A stretch of 64,000 nucleotides of DNA, from contig NSGV01000001.1 of NCBI GenBank assembly GCA_002300355.1, positions 1,736,001 to 1,800,000 of the forward strand. Direction: 5' to 3'. Below the pieces are notes generated by a model. That model did no database searches. It saw only the letters and a program-made list of their open reading frames with translations, and was not told the origin of the DNA. The stretch is from Streptomyces sp. TLI_235 (lineage in GTDB: Bacteria > Actinomycetota > Actinomycetes > Streptomycetales > Streptomycetaceae). Positions 24,516-33,602 of this stretch are shown piece after piece (within the stretch, counting starts at the first letter, position 1; each line of letters starts with the position of its first letter). Position numbers and translations under genes: made by a program.

Positions 24516-26344
24516 TGTGCGGAGTGACCGGCTGGGTCGACTGGGAGACCGACCTGCGCCACCAGGAGCGCCTGCTCCGGGAGATGACCGCCACCCTGGC
24601 CTGCCGCGGCCCGGACGCGGACGGCCTGTGGCTGTCCCGGCACGCCGCGATCGGCCACCGCCGGCTGTCGGTGATCGACCTGGACGGCGGCGCCCAGCCG
24701 CAGGCCGACACCGCCCCGCCCGGCGTCGTCCTCGGCTACAACGGCGAGCTGTACAACCACCGCGAGCTGCGCCGCGAACTCGAAGCCCTCGGGCAGGTGT
24801 TCCGCACCCGCTCGGACACCGAGGTGGTGCTCCGTGCCCACCTCGCGTGGGGCCGCGAGGCGCCGCGCCGCTTCAACGGCATCTTCGCGTACGCCCTGTG
24901 GGACGCCCGCGCCGAGGAGCTGCTGCTCGTCCGGGACCGCCTCGGCATCAAACCGCTGTACTGGCACGCCCACCGCACCGGGGTGCTGTTCGGCTCGGAG
25001 CCCAAGGCGCTGCTGGCGAACCCGCTGCTGCCCGCCGAACTCGACGCCACGGGCGTCGCCGAGCTGTTCGCGCTGCCCGCCGCGCCGACGCCGGGGCACG
25101 GCCTGTTCCGCGGGCTGCACGAGGTGCGGCCCGGCCACCTGGTCGCCGTCACCCGGAGCTCCACCCGCGAACTGCGCTGGTGGGCACTGCAGTCGCAGCC
25201 GCACGACGACGGCGAGCAGGCCACCCGCGAGCGGGTGCGGGCGCTGCTGGCCGACGCGGTGGAACGCCAGCTGGTCAGCGACGTGCCGCTGTGCACCCTG
25301 CTCTCCGGCGGCGTCGACTCCAGCGCGATCACCGCGCTGGCCGCCGCCGCCCGGGAACGGGCCCGCCAGGGCAAGATCACCAGCTTCTCGGTGGACTTCC
25401 CCGGCAGCGCCGAGCGCACCCCGGACGCCTGGCGCACCACCCGCGACGCCCCGTTCGTGCAGGCCGCCGCGGAGCACATCGGCACGCTGCACACCTCCGT
25501 CCTCGTCCCCGACGACGACCTGCTGGACGCCCGGGCCGCGGTGCTCCGTGCCCGCGACCGGCCCGGCTGGGGCGAGATGGACGCCTCGCTGCACCTGCTC
25601 TTCCGCGAGGTGCGGCGGCGCTCCACCGTCGCGCTGTCCGGCGAGGCCGCGGACGAGATCTTCGGCGGCTACCCGTACTTCCACGACCCGGCCGCGCTGG
25701 CCTCCGGCACCTTCCCCTGGCTGCACGGCCGCACCACCCCGGCCGCGCTGCTGCGGCCCGAGGTGCGCGCCGAGGTCCGGCCCGGGGAGTACACCGCGGA
25801 GGCGTACCGGCGCACCCTCGCCGAGGTGCCGCGACTGCCGGGCGAGGCGCCCGCGGACGCGAAGGTGCGCGAGGTGTTCCACCTGGCGCTGACCCGCTGG
25901 CTGCCGCCGCTGCTGGACCGGGTCGACCGGGTCTCGATGTCGGTCGGCCTGGAGGTTCGGGTGCCGTTCTGCGACCACCGGCTGGTGGAGTACCTGTGGA
26001 ACGTGCCGTGGGCGCTCAAGGCCCCCGGCGGCCGCTCCAAGGGGCTGCTGCGGGACGCCGTCCGCGACCTGCTGCCGCCGCAGGTCACCGACCGGCCCAA
26101 GAGCGGCTACCCGTCGACCCCGGCCGTCCGCTACACCGAGGTGCTCACCGCCCGCGCCCGGGACCTGCTCGCCGACCCGAACGCCCCGGTCTTCGACCTG
26201 GTCGACCGGGCACTCGTCCGCCGGCACCTCGCCGAGGGGCGGCCGCTGCCGAGCCCGCGCACCGCACCGAACCCGGTCGGCGGCCTGGACCACCTCGTCC
26301 AGGTCGACGAGTGGCTGCGCGCCTACCGGGTGGGGCTGCGATGA
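24515..26344 (+). CDS. asparagine synthase-like glutamine amidotransferase
   Basis: 609-residue AsnB-type enzyme. The N-terminal nucleophile is Cys2 (MCGVTGW), exposed after Met removal, and the Ntn-glutaminase domain covers residues ~2-205 (LGYNGELYNHRELRREL, RDRLGIKPLYW). The ATP-pyrophosphatase domain begins near residue 220, with the PPi loop LSGGVDSSAI at about 263-272. Later family patterns are SGEAADEIFGGYPYFHD and VGLEVRVPFCDHRLVEYLWN. All catalytic elements for amide formation from glutamine and an adenylated carboxylate look intact. Because it is locked in an operon with a hydroxylase and a methyltransferase (TGATG and ATGA overlaps on both sides), it probably amidates a pathway acid rather than making cellular asparagine. 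Confidence 0.9.
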   Translation: MCGVTGWVDWETDLRHQERLLREMTATLACRGPDADGLWLSRHAAIGHRRLSVIDLDGGAQPQADTAPPGVVLGYNGELYNHRELRRELEALGQVFRTRSDTEVVLRAHLAWGREAPRRFNGIFAYALWDARAEELLLVRDRLGIKPLYWHAHRTGVLFGSEPKALLANPLLPAELDATGVAELFALPAAPTPGHGLFRGLHEVRPGHLVAVTRSSTRELRWWALQSQPHDDGEQATRERVRALLADAVERQLVSDVPLCTLLSGGVDSSAITALAAAARERARQGKITSFSVDFPGSAERTPDAWRTTRDAPFVQAAAEHIGTLHTSVLVPDDDLLDARAAVLRARDRPGWGEMDASLHLLFREVRRRSTVALSGEAADEIFGGYPYFHDPAALASGTFPWLHGRTTPAALLRPEVRAEVRPGEYTAEAYRRTLAEVPRLPGEAPADAKVREVFHLALTRWLPPLLDRVDRVSMSVGLEVRVPFCDHRLVEYLWNVPWALKAPGGRSKGLLRDAVRDLLPPQVTDRPKSGYPSTPAVRYTEVLTARARDLLADPNAPVFDLVDRALVRRHLAEGRPLPSPRTAPNPVGGLDHLVQVDEWLRAYRVGLR

Positions 26345-26868
26345 GCGCGCCCGCCCGCCCGGCGCCGGCCCTCGACGAGGCCTTCCGGGCCGCCGCCCGC
26401 CGCTGGACGACCGGCGTCGCGGTGGTCACCACCCGCTCCGGCGAGGAGGTGTTCGCCAAGACGGTCTCGTCGTTCTGCACCCTCTCGCTGGACCCGCTGC
26501 TGGTCAGCGTGGCCGTCACCCGGCACAGCCCGCTGGCGGCCGCGGTCCGCGGCAGCGGCCGGTTCGCACTCTCCGTCCTGACCGACCGTCAGATAGCGGC
26601 GGCCCGGCGGTTCGCCACCCCGGGCGCGGGACGGGCACTCGGGGAGTTCACCGCCGTGCCGATGCGCGCCGAGGCCACCGGCGCACCCGTTCTCGAAGCC
26701 GCGCTCGCCTGGTTCGACTGCCGGCTGCACGGCGTCCTGCCCGGCGGTGACCACGTCCTGCTGGTCGGCAGGGTCGCCGCCGCGGAGGCCGTCCCCGGCG
26801 AACCGCTGCTCTACCACGACGGCCAGTACCACACACTCGCCCATCCCTCACCTGGAGTTGGCGCATGA
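26341..26868 (+). CDS. flavin reductase (HpaC-like)
   Basis: 175-residue NAD(P)H:flavin oxidoreductase of the flavin-reductase-like split-barrel family. Visible signatures are RRWTTGVAVVTT near the N-terminus, then FCTLSLDPLLVSVAVTRHSP and FALSVLTDRQIAAARRF. The late GGDHVLLVGRV and PLLYHDGQYHTL close the barrel. It overlaps both neighbours by ATGA and directly precedes the HpaB/PvcC-type monooxygenase. Together they should form a two-component system in which this enzyme supplies FADH2. Confidence 0.9.
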   Translation: MSAPARPAPALDEAFRAAARRWTTGVAVVTTRSGEEVFAKTVSSFCTLSLDPLLVSVAVTRHSPLAAAVRGSGRFALSVLTDRQIAAARRFATPGAGRALGEFTAVPMRAEATGAPVLEAALAWFDCRLHGVLPGGDHVLLVGRVAAAEAVPGEPLLYHDGQYHTLAHPSPGVGA

Positions 26869-28337
26869 CCCTGCTCGACACCCCCGCCACCGCGCGGGGC
26901 CTGCTCACCGGCGACCGGTACCGGGCCGAGCTCGACGACGGGCGCGAGCTCTACCTCGACGGCAAGCGGATCGGCAACCCCGCCGAGCACCCCGCCTTCC
27001 GGCCCGCCGCCGACGAACTCGCCCGCCTGCTCGACCTGCAGCACGACCCCGAGCACCGCGAGCTGCTCACCTGGAAGGACCCGGAGACCGGCCTCAGGCT
27101 CGCGCGCGCCTACCAACCGCCGCGCACCCCGGAGGAGTTGCAGGTGCAGCGGCGCAGCGCCGAGTTCTGGCACGCCGAGGCGCTCGGACAGCAGGGCCGC
27201 TCCCCCGCCTTCATGGCCTCGATCGCCGTCGGCGTGTACGACTTCCGGCACCGGCTGGCCGGCAACGACCCGCGGTTCGGCGCCAACGCCGAGGCCTGGT
27301 ACCGGCACTGCGCGACCAACGACCTCGTCCTGTCGCACGCGCTCGGCGACCCGCAGATCGACCGCTCCGCCGACCCGGTGGAGGAGCCCGACCTGGCGCT
27401 GCGGGTGCTGGAGGAGAACGACCGGGGCATCGTGGTGCGCGGCGCCAAGCAGCTCACCACGCTGGCGCCGCTCGCCCACGAGGTGCTGGTGTACCTGTCG
27501 GCGTCGTTCGCGCAGCGCCGCGGCGAGCAGTTCGTGGTCTGGTTCGCGCTGCCGCTGAACACCCCGGGCCTGGTCACCCTGGCCCGGGAGCCGCTCGGCA
27601 GCGCCCCCTGGGGCCACGCCCATCCGCTCGGCGCCCGCTTCGACGAGCAGGACGCCATGCTGTTCTTCGACGACGTGCTCGTCCCCTGGGACCGCGTCCT
27701 GCTGCTCCGCGACGCCGACCTCGCCCGGGTCGGCCTCGGCCGGATCAACGCCTGGAGCGCGTACATCGGCCACGTCCGCTACCGGGAGCGGCTACGCGCC
27801 CTGCTCGCCACCGCCACGCTGGTCGCCGAGTCGATCGGCGTGGACGGCTTCCGCAACGTCCAGGAGGACCTCGGCCGGCTCGCCGGGTACGCCGAGCTCA
27901 CCGAGTACTTCCTGGACGCCGCCGAGGCCCGCGGCGGCGTCACCGACGGCGGCCTGTTCGCACCCGGCGACACCGCCGCCTCCCGGGTGTGGTCGGCCGA
28001 GGTGGCCGCCGAGGCGGTCGCGATCGTCCGCCGGATCGGCGCCTCCGGCCTGCTGATGCAGCCCACCGCCGGCGACCTCGCCAACCCCCGGTTGCGGCCG
28101 CACCTCGACCGGTACATGCGCGGCCGCGGCATCGACGCGGAACGCAAGTCCCGGCTGTTCCGGCTCGCCTGGGAGCTCACCGGCGACGGCTTCGGCCAGC
28201 GCCAGGACCTCTACGAGTACGTGCACCGCGGCGACCTCGCCCGCAACCGGATCAACCTGTTCAAGCGCTACGACCAGAGCGCCGCCCGCACGCGGCTGCT
28301 GCAGCTCGTCGACAACCCCCAGGAGGCCCAGCAGTGA
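26865..28337 (+). CDS. FADH2-dependent aromatic monooxygenase (HpaB/PvcC family)
   Basis: 490-residue oxygenase component of the 4-hydroxyphenylacetate 3-hydroxylase type. Typical elements are RGLLTGDRYRAELDDGRELY at the start and LDLQHDPEHRELLTWKDPE. The central substrate/flavin region has GIVVRGAKQLTTLAPLAHEV and DDVLVPWDRVLLLRD. The late helical region holds NPRLRPHLDRYMRGRGIDAE. It would ortho-hydroxylate a phenol (or carry out a related oxidation, as PvcC does) with FADH2 from the reductase encoded just before. Coupled to the next gene by a GTGA overlap. The native substrate may be a tyrosine-derived acid or a later intermediate; its distance from catabolic genes argues against simple 4-hydroxyphenylacetate degradation. 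Confidence 0.9.
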   Translation: MTLLDTPATARGLLTGDRYRAELDDGRELYLDGKRIGNPAEHPAFRPAADELARLLDLQHDPEHRELLTWKDPETGLRLARAYQPPRTPEELQVQRRSAEFWHAEALGQQGRSPAFMASIAVGVYDFRHRLAGNDPRFGANAEAWYRHCATNDLVLSHALGDPQIDRSADPVEEPDLALRVLEENDRGIVVRGAKQLTTLAPLAHEVLVYLSASFAQRRGEQFVVWFALPLNTPGLVTLAREPLGSAPWGHAHPLGARFDEQDAMLFFDDVLVPWDRVLLLRDADLARVGLGRINAWSAYIGHVRYRERLRALLATATLVAESIGVDGFRNVQEDLGRLAGYAELTEYFLDAAEARGGVTDGGLFAPGDTAASRVWSAEVAAEAVAIVRRIGASGLLMQPTAGDLANPRLRPHLDRYMRGRGIDAERKSRLFRLAWELTGDGFGQRQDLYEYVHRGDLARNRINLFKRYDQSAARTRLLQLVDNPQEAQQ

Positions 28338-29176
28338 CCGCGTCCGCCGTCGAGATCCAGGCCCGCACCCTCGCCGGGTACGCCGACGCCAGCCGGCTCC
28401 GCCAGGTGCACGACCGCGACTGGGTGCTCGACCTCCTGCCCGACGGGCCGCAGACCCTGGTCGACCTCGGCAGCGGCATCGGCCAACTGCTGCAGGCCGC
28501 CCTCGAACGCTTCCCCTCGCTGCGGGTCGCCGTCGGCCTGGAACGCTCCGAGCACCGGATCGCCGAGGCCGCCGAACGCCTCCACGCGTACGGCGCCCGG
28601 GTCGCCCTGCACCAGGCCGACCTCACCGACCCGCAGCCACTGCCGCACCGGCCGGACGCGGTCACCATGACCTCCGTCCTGCACTGGCTGTTCCCGCACG
28701 AGGAGCGGATCTTCGCCTGGGCGGCCCGGCACCTCGCCCCCGGCGGGCAGTTCCTGCTCACCACCTACCACCCGGCCCGCGACGAGCACGGCCTCGGCGG
28801 CGAGGACGACATCGTCCGCGACGCCCTGGTCGCCCTCGGCACGGCACGCGCGGACGTGCCCGGCCTGTTCGCCGCGGCCGGCGTGCTGCCGATCGCCACC
28901 CGCACCCGCACCGTCGACGACCTGGCCCGCGTGCTGCGACCGCGCCTCGCCGTCGCCGGCCACCGGGAGCGGGACGCCGTCGTCACCGTGGAGAGCGCCG
29001 AACAGTACGCGCACTTCCACGCCGCCACCTTCGGCGACTACTACAGCCGCCTCGCACCGCCGGACCTGCGCGCCGACTTCTTCCGCGCCGTCGGCGAGGC
29101 CGCCCGGCAGCGGCAGCGGCAGCTCGGCCACGTCAGCCACATGCCCGTCCGCCTCTGGCAGCTCACCACGCACTGA
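28334..29176 (+). CDS. SAM-dependent methyltransferase, last gene of the operon
   Basis: 280-residue class I methyltransferase. Motif I is TLVDLGSGIGQLLQAAL (about residues 40-56), the acidic end of strand 2 is VGLERSEHRIAEAA, and the motif around VTMTSVLHWLFPHEERIF gives strand 4. HLAPGGQFLLTTYHP is strand 5. The C-terminal ~100 residues are helical and would form the substrate lid. The GTG start overlaps the stop of the hydroxylase gene, so the product is probably made with it. An O-methylation of the newly introduced hydroxyl group is the simplest reading; N- or C-methylation is possible. Confidence 0.88.
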   Translation: MTASAVEIQARTLAGYADASRLRQVHDRDWVLDLLPDGPQTLVDLGSGIGQLLQAALERFPSLRVAVGLERSEHRIAEAAERLHAYGARVALHQADLTDPQPLPHRPDAVTMTSVLHWLFPHEERIFAWAARHLAPGGQFLLTTYHPARDEHGLGGEDDIVRDALVALGTARADVPGLFAAAGVLPIATRTRTVDDLARVLRPRLAVAGHRERDAVVTVESAEQYAHFHAATFGDYYSRLAPPDLRADFFRAVGEAARQRQRQLGHVSHMPVRLWQLTTH

Positions 29177-29281
29177 CGCGCCGTCAACAGGCCGTCGGCC
29201 GACCGCCGCACCTCCCGCGACGGCCGGCCGGGGGCGCCTACGCTGGACCCGACCGCACCACCTCCGCCCGAGGAGCCCACC

Positions 29282-30130
29282 GTGTCAACTCCCGCCGCGA
29301 GCCAGGAACTCGGCGCCTTCCTGCGCGCCCACCGCGAACTGCTCAAGCCCGCCGACGTCGGCCTCACCGCCACCGCCCGCCGCCGCACCCCCGGGCTGCG
29401 CCGCGAGGAGGTCGCCTCGCTCTCCGGCGTGGGACTCGCCTGGTACACCTGGCTGGAGCAGGGCCGCGTCACCGCCTCCCGGCAGGTCCTGGAGGCGGTC
29501 GCCCGCGCGCTGCGCCTCGACGCGGCGGGGCTGCGGCACGCCATGCGGCTCGCCGGCTACCACGAGCCCGCCGCCCCGGGCGGCGACACCGGCCCGGACC
29601 GGCTCGCCGCCGCCGTCCAGCCCGTCCTCGACTCCTGGCCGACCAGCCCCGCCGTCCTGCTCGACCGGCACTTCGACCTGCTCGGCTGGAACACCCCCTG
29701 GGCCGCGCTCTGGGGCCCGCCCGAGGCCGTCCCCGCCGACCGCCGCAACCTCATGTGGCTGATGGCCGCGGACCGCCGGCTGCGCGAGGTCCTGCACGAC
29801 TGGGAGCCGCTCGCCATGAACGTCTTCCAGCACTTCCGCGCCCAGGCCGGCCCCGCCCTCGCCGACCCGCGCACCGGCGAGGTCTACCGCCACCTGGACG
29901 CCGACGCGCCGGAGCTCCGCCACTGGTGGGGATGCCACTCCGTGGCGGAGCTCACGGTCCGCACGGTCACCGTCGAACCGGCCGGCATCGGCCCCGTCCG
30001 GCTGACCCTTTCGTCCTTCCACCCGGTCGACGACCCGACCGCCCTCGTCCTCCTCTTCACCCCCGCCGACCCCGCCGCCCGCACCCGCATGACCGCGCTC
30101 CTCGACCACCCCCTCCGCAGCGCGGGCTAG
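29282..30130 (+). CDS. helix-turn-helix regulator with MmyB-like ligand domain
   Basis: 282-residue regulator. Residues ~8-80 form an XRE-type helix-turn-helix preceded by the family's RRTPGLRREEVASLSGVGLA and WYTWLEQGR pattern. Residues ~105-275 match the MmyB-like PAS-type ligand-binding domain: LLDRHFDLLGWNTPWAALWG, then RNLMWLMAADRRLREVLHDW and VYRHLDADAPELRHWWGCHS. The GTG start has GAGGAG six bases upstream. It ends 8 bp from the convergent MFS gene, a common partner for such regulators, and follows the methyltransferase gene by 105 bp. Its target may be the pump or an enzyme elsewhere; nothing in the sequence decides this. Confidence 0.88.
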   Translation: MSTPAASQELGAFLRAHRELLKPADVGLTATARRRTPGLRREEVASLSGVGLAWYTWLEQGRVTASRQVLEAVARALRLDAAGLRHAMRLAGYHEPAAPGGDTGPDRLAAAVQPVLDSWPTSPAVLLDRHFDLLGWNTPWAALWGPPEAVPADRRNLMWLMAADRRLREVLHDWEPLAMNVFQHFRAQAGPALADPRTGEVYRHLDADAPELRHWWGCHSVAELTVRTVTVEPAGIGPVRLTLSSFHPVDDPTALVLLFTPADPAARTRMTALLDHPLRSAG

Positions 30131-30137
30131 GCCCCGG

Positions 30138-31358
30138 TCAGGCCCGCTGCAGGCGCGCGGTCACCAGCCACCCGCCGGCCGCCGCGACGACCGCCAGCCC
30201 GACGCCGACCGCGCCGGCCCCCACCGTGACGTCCGCGAAGGAGCCGACCGCCCAGGCGCCGAGCCCCGTCCCCGCGTACATCGTCGAGGTCAGCCAGGCA
30301 CTGGAGGTGGCCCGCAGCTCCGGCGCCGCCGTCCCCGCCAGCGTCTGCTGGTCGGTCACGAAGCCTCCCGAGGCGAGGAACCACACCGTCACGCCGGCGA
30401 GTGCGAGGACGATTCGGGGCCCGCCGACGGCCAGTCCGATGCCGGCCGCCAGCAGCAGGCCCCAGAGCGGCAGCAGCGGCAGGTTGTCCCGTCCGGCGGC
30501 CCGCGCCCGGTCCCCGAGCCGTCCGCCGAGGAGAGATCCGACCACGCTGCCGGCGCCGACGAGCACGCCGACCAGGCCCAGCGCCTCCACCGAGAGGTCG
30601 AACCGCTGCACCAGCACCGCCCCGAGGAAGGTGTACGCGCCGAGGTTGGCCGCGTGGAAGACGGTGTTGACGAGCAGGGCCCGCCGCAGCGCCGGATCAG
30701 CCCAGCCCGCGAGCACGGCCCGGAGCGCACCGCCAGCCTGCCCCTGCACCGCCGAGCCGCCGGCCTGCCTGAGCAGCAGCGGCACGGCCGCCGCCGTCCC
30801 GACCGCGAGCGCCCAGAAGGCGGAGCGCCAGCCGGCCAGCCCGGTGAGGAAGCCGCCGAGCGGAACCCCGATCACCTGGCCGGCGGAGAACAGGGCCATG
30901 CCGAGGCCGAGGGCGCGCCCGCGGACGGCGTCCGGTGCGGTCTCCGCGATGTGTGCCCAGATCGCCGGTCCGGCCGCGGCGGCGGCGAGCCCGGCCACGG
31001 CGCGGGAGACGACGAGCAGGGTCCGCCCGGTGGAGAGTGCCGCGGCGGCGTTGGAGAGCACGAAGAGCAGCGTCCCCGCGATCAGTGTGCGCCGCCGGCC
31101 GAACCGGTCGCTGAGCAGCCCGAGGAAGGGCGCGAAGACCGCGTACACCAGGACGTACGCGGTGACGCTGGAGGCCGCGGCGGCCTCGCTCACCCGGATC
31201 GAGTCGGCGATGGTCGGCAGCAGCGGGGAGACCAGGAAGGTCTCGGTGCCGAACAGGAACAGCAGCAGGAAGACTCCGGCGTACCGCAGCCGGTCGAACG
31301 GCTGCGCCGGCGCTTCGGAGGTCGGCGGCGACGCGGACACACTGGTCACGGCCCTCAC
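30138..31358 (-). CDS. MFS transporter (12 TM)
   Basis: 406-residue major facilitator with about 12 hydrophobic segments. Motif A between helices 2 and 3 is present (FLGLLSDRFGRRRTLIAG), and the second-half equivalent is GSLLGGRLGDRARAAGR. The central loop is short, as in DHA1-type drug exporters and sugar-efflux proteins. The start is uncertain: GTG 31358 and GTG 31349 are both possible, with GAAGGG better placed for the latter. The neighbouring MmyB-like regulator is convergent, and the sterol-desaturase-like gene is divergent, sharing a ~145-bp intergenic region. Substrate unknown. Confidence 0.88.
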   Translation of the reverse strand: MRAVTSVSASPPTSEAPAQPFDRLRYAGVFLLLFLFGTETFLVSPLLPTIADSIRVSEAAAASSVTAYVLVYAVFAPFLGLLSDRFGRRRTLIAGTLLFVLSNAAAALSTGRTLLVVSRAVAGLAAAAAGPAIWAHIAETAPDAVRGRALGLGMALFSAGQVIGVPLGGFLTGLAGWRSAFWALAVGTAAAVPLLLRQAGGSAVQGQAGGALRAVLAGWADPALRRALLVNTVFHAANLGAYTFLGAVLVQRFDLSVEALGLVGVLVGAGSVVGSLLGGRLGDRARAAGRDNLPLLPLWGLLLAAGIGLAVGGPRIVLALAGVTVWFLASGGFVTDQQTLAGTAAPELRATSSAWLTSTMYAGTGLGAWAVGSFADVTVGAGAVGVGLAVVAAAGGWLVTARLQRA

Positions 31359-31502
31359 ACCCTTCGGGAGGCCCTTCGCGGGCAGATGGACTCAGGCCGG
31401 GCCATCGTGTGCCGGTGCCGGGCGGCCAACCAGACAGGCGATCATCCTGTGACCGCCGCTCACAGGCTCCCGCGCGTCCCGGGCACGTGGCAGGCTGGGG
31501 CG

Positions 31503-32288
31503 GTGGACGGATTCCTAGGGTGGGCCGCCCGGTTGGGCACGGGCGAGGTGGTGGCGGGGGCGCTGCTGTTCAACGTCGGGCTGCTCGCCGCGGCGGTGGC
31601 CGGGGGGCAGCTGCTGGTCCGGCGGTACGGCGACCGGCGGGTGGCACCCGTCCCCGGGCCGGTGACCGGCGCGGAGATCGCGCTGACGGTGGTCGCGGTC
31701 GTGCTCAACAGCGGTGTGGGGGTGGCCGGCTGGGCGCTGTGGAAGGCGGGCCGGATCAGCCTGTCCGCCGCGACCGGCCCGCGGGTGCTGCTCGAACTCC
31801 TGGCGTTCACCCTGGTCATGGACGCGCTGGCGTACGCGGGGCACTGGATCGCGCACCGCCGCCGGCTGTACCGGCTGGCGCACGAGATGCACCACCGCTA
31901 TCCGGATCCCCGGCCCTCGACGCTGTTCGTGCTGCACCCGCTGGAGGTGATGGGCTTCGGCGGGGCGTGGCTGACGATCCTGACGGTGTGGGAGCTGTCG
32001 GCGCTCGCGCTCGGCGGGTTCGTGCTGCTCAACCTGGTGTTCGGGCTGCTCGGCCACCTCGGGGTGGAGCCGCTGCCGGCCCGGGTGCGGCGGTGGCCGC
32101 TGTTCCGCTGGGTGGCGCTGCCGATGTTCCACGTCGGCCACCATCTCGACCCGGGCGTGAACTTCGGTTTCTACACGACCGTGTGGGACCGCCTGTTCGG
32201 CACCGTCGACCCGGCGTACGACCGGATGCGACACGCCGTCGACCCTGCCGCGGCCCGGCTGTCGGATGCCCTTCAATCACCGGCATGA
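31503..32288 (+). CDS. sterol desaturase / fatty acid hydroxylase superfamily protein
   Basis: 261-residue integral membrane di-iron oxygenase-like protein with about five membrane helices. The histidine clusters expected for the iron site are in order: HWIAH (about residue 113), HEMHH (about residue 129) and HVGHH (about residue 214). It would hydroxylate or desaturate a membrane lipid. The GTG at 31503 is preceded by GGGGC; a GTG at 31449 in the same frame is an alternative. It overlaps the HIT gene by ATGA, an unusual coupling. The physiological substrate is unknown. Confidence 0.87.
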   Translation: MDGFLGWAARLGTGEVVAGALLFNVGLLAAAVAGGQLLVRRYGDRRVAPVPGPVTGAEIALTVVAVVLNSGVGVAGWALWKAGRISLSAATGPRVLLELLAFTLVMDALAYAGHWIAHRRRLYRLAHEMHHRYPDPRPSTLFVLHPLEVMGFGGAWLTILTVWELSALALGGFVLLNLVFGLLGHLGVEPLPARVRRWPLFRWVALPMFHVGHHLDPGVNFGFYTTVWDRLFGTVDPAYDRMRHAVDPAAARLSDALQSPA

Positions 32289-32701
32289 GCTGTCTCTTCT
32301 GCGAGGTCGTGGCCGGTGGTTCGGACACCCACCGGGTGTTCGAGGACGAGGCCGCGGTGGCGTTCCTGGACCACCGTCCGCTGTTCCCCGGCCATGTGCT
32401 GGTGGTACCGCCGCGGCACGTGCCGACCCTGACCGACCTGCTGCCGGAGGAGATCGGGCCGTACTTCGCCCGGGTCCAGCGGATCGCCGCGGCCGTGGAG
32501 TCGGCGATGGCGGCCGCGGGCAGCTTCGTCGCCGCGAACAACCGGATCAGCCAGTCGGTGCCGCACCTGCACGTCCACGTGGTGCCGCGCAATCCCAAGG
32601 ACGGCCTGCGCGGCTTCTTCTGGCCTCGGACGCGCTACCGGGACGAGGCGCACGCCGCCGGGACGGCCGCCCTGATCCGGTCCGCGCTGGACGCCGGTTG
32701 A
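32285..32701 (+). CDS. HIT family nucleotide hydrolase/transferase
   Basis: 138-residue histidine-triad protein. The N-terminal zinc-type CLFCEVV motif, the fold signature FLDHRPLFPGHVLVVPPRHV and the catalytic triad HLHVHVVP (about residues 98-105) are all intact. Such proteins cleave adenylated or other nucleoside-phosphate linkages. The ATG overlaps the stop of the preceding membrane protein gene (ATGA). The ~30-residue C-terminal tail with FFWPRTRYRDEA is typical of the actinobacterial branch. Confidence 0.9.
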   Translation: MSCLFCEVVAGGSDTHRVFEDEAAVAFLDHRPLFPGHVLVVPPRHVPTLTDLLPEEIGPYFARVQRIAAAVESAMAAAGSFVAANNRISQSVPHLHVHVVPRNPKDGLRGFFWPRTRYRDEAHAAGTAALIRSALDAG

Positions 32702-32747
32702 GCGGGCCCGGCGCCGGCTGTCAGAGGCATGGGGCATGCTCCGCGGC

Positions 32748-33272
32748 ATGGACAAGCAGCAGTTCTGGGATGTGATCGAAGAAGCCCGCAGGCCGGGCCC
32801 GGACGACGCCGAGGCCGTCGTCGAGCGGGCCAGCGCCCTCCTCGCCGCCCGCCCGCGGCAGGAGATCATCGCCGCCCAGCAGCTCCTCTGGGACCTGATG
32901 GCGGAGTCCTACCGGGGCGACCTGTGGGGCGCCGCGTACCTGATCAACGGCGGCTGCTCGGACGACGGTTTCGACTACTTCCGCGGCTGGCTGATCACCC
33001 GGGGACGCGAGGTCTTCGAGCGGGCCGTCGCCTCCCCCGACAGCCTCGCCGAGCTGCCGGTCGTCCGCGCGGCGGCCGCGGAGTACGAGGAGATGGAGTG
33101 CGAGGGCACCCTCGGCCTGGCCTGGGACGCGCACCTCGCCGCCACCGGCGAGCAGTTGTCCGGTGACTGCTACACCATCGCCTACCCCGAGATCGTCTTC
33201 GGCTGGGACTTCGAGGACGCGCAGGCCACGGCCCGCGAGCTGCCCCTGCTCTCCGCCCTGTACAGGCGGTGA
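32748..33272 (+). CDS. DUF4240 domain protein
   Basis: 174-residue cytoplasmic protein of the DUF4240 family. Its hallmark pattern is visible: an N-terminal QFWDVIEEARRPG, the middle DLWGAAYLINGGCSDDGFDY and FRGWLITRGREVFERAV, and a final CYTIAYPEIVFGWDFED. The domain is widespread in actinobacteria and in WGR/DUF4240 proteins but has no settled biochemical role. I chose ATG 32748 (MDKQQFW), which matches the family start; ATG 32736 lies four codons upstream. It stands alone with the small genes that follow. Confidence 0.85.
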   Translation: MDKQQFWDVIEEARRPGPDDAEAVVERASALLAARPRQEIIAAQQLLWDLMAESYRGDLWGAAYLINGGCSDDGFDYFRGWLITRGREVFERAVASPDSLAELPVVRAAAAEYEEMECEGTLGLAWDAHLAATGEQLSGDCYTIAYPEIVFGWDFEDAQATARELPLLSALYRR

Positions 33273-33357
33273 ACCCCGGCGCGCGGGCCCAACGTGCGCG
33301 CCCGACACGCGCCTCGGCCATCGGCCGCCCGCGCCGGGGCCCGCGCACAATGACGGT

Positions 33358-33531
33358 ATGACAGGTCTCATGAAGTTCAGCGGAGCCTCGAAGAACCTGA
33401 CCTTCGACGAACTGGAGAAGTTCGTCCAGGCCGCACGCAAGGCCGGGGTGGGCGGCAAGCAGCCCGTCACCGCCGTCGTCTCCACCACCGGCAAGCTCAA
33501 GCAGCTCCAGGTGTACCTCGACGGGGAGTGA
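33358..33531 (+). CDS. 57-residue conserved-looking small protein
   Basis: Small basic cytoplasmic protein: [20 protein letters not shown] continues into a helix ([10 protein letters not shown]) and ends with two predicted strands ([10 protein letters not shown], then [10 protein letters not shown]). The alternating strand pattern and high third-position GC argue that it is real. The helix plus two-strand layout could be a small nucleic-acid- or ligand-binding fold. No ribosome binding site stands out before the ATG. Function unknown. Confidence 0.55.
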   Translation: MTGLMKFSGASKNLTFDELEKFVQAARKAGVGGKQPVTAVVSTTGKLKQLQVYLDGE

Positions 33532-33602
33532 TCCGGGCGGCCCGGCCGATCGGGGACAATGGGCGGGTACCGAGTACCTCCGCACCGAGGAGACGACGCA
33601 CG

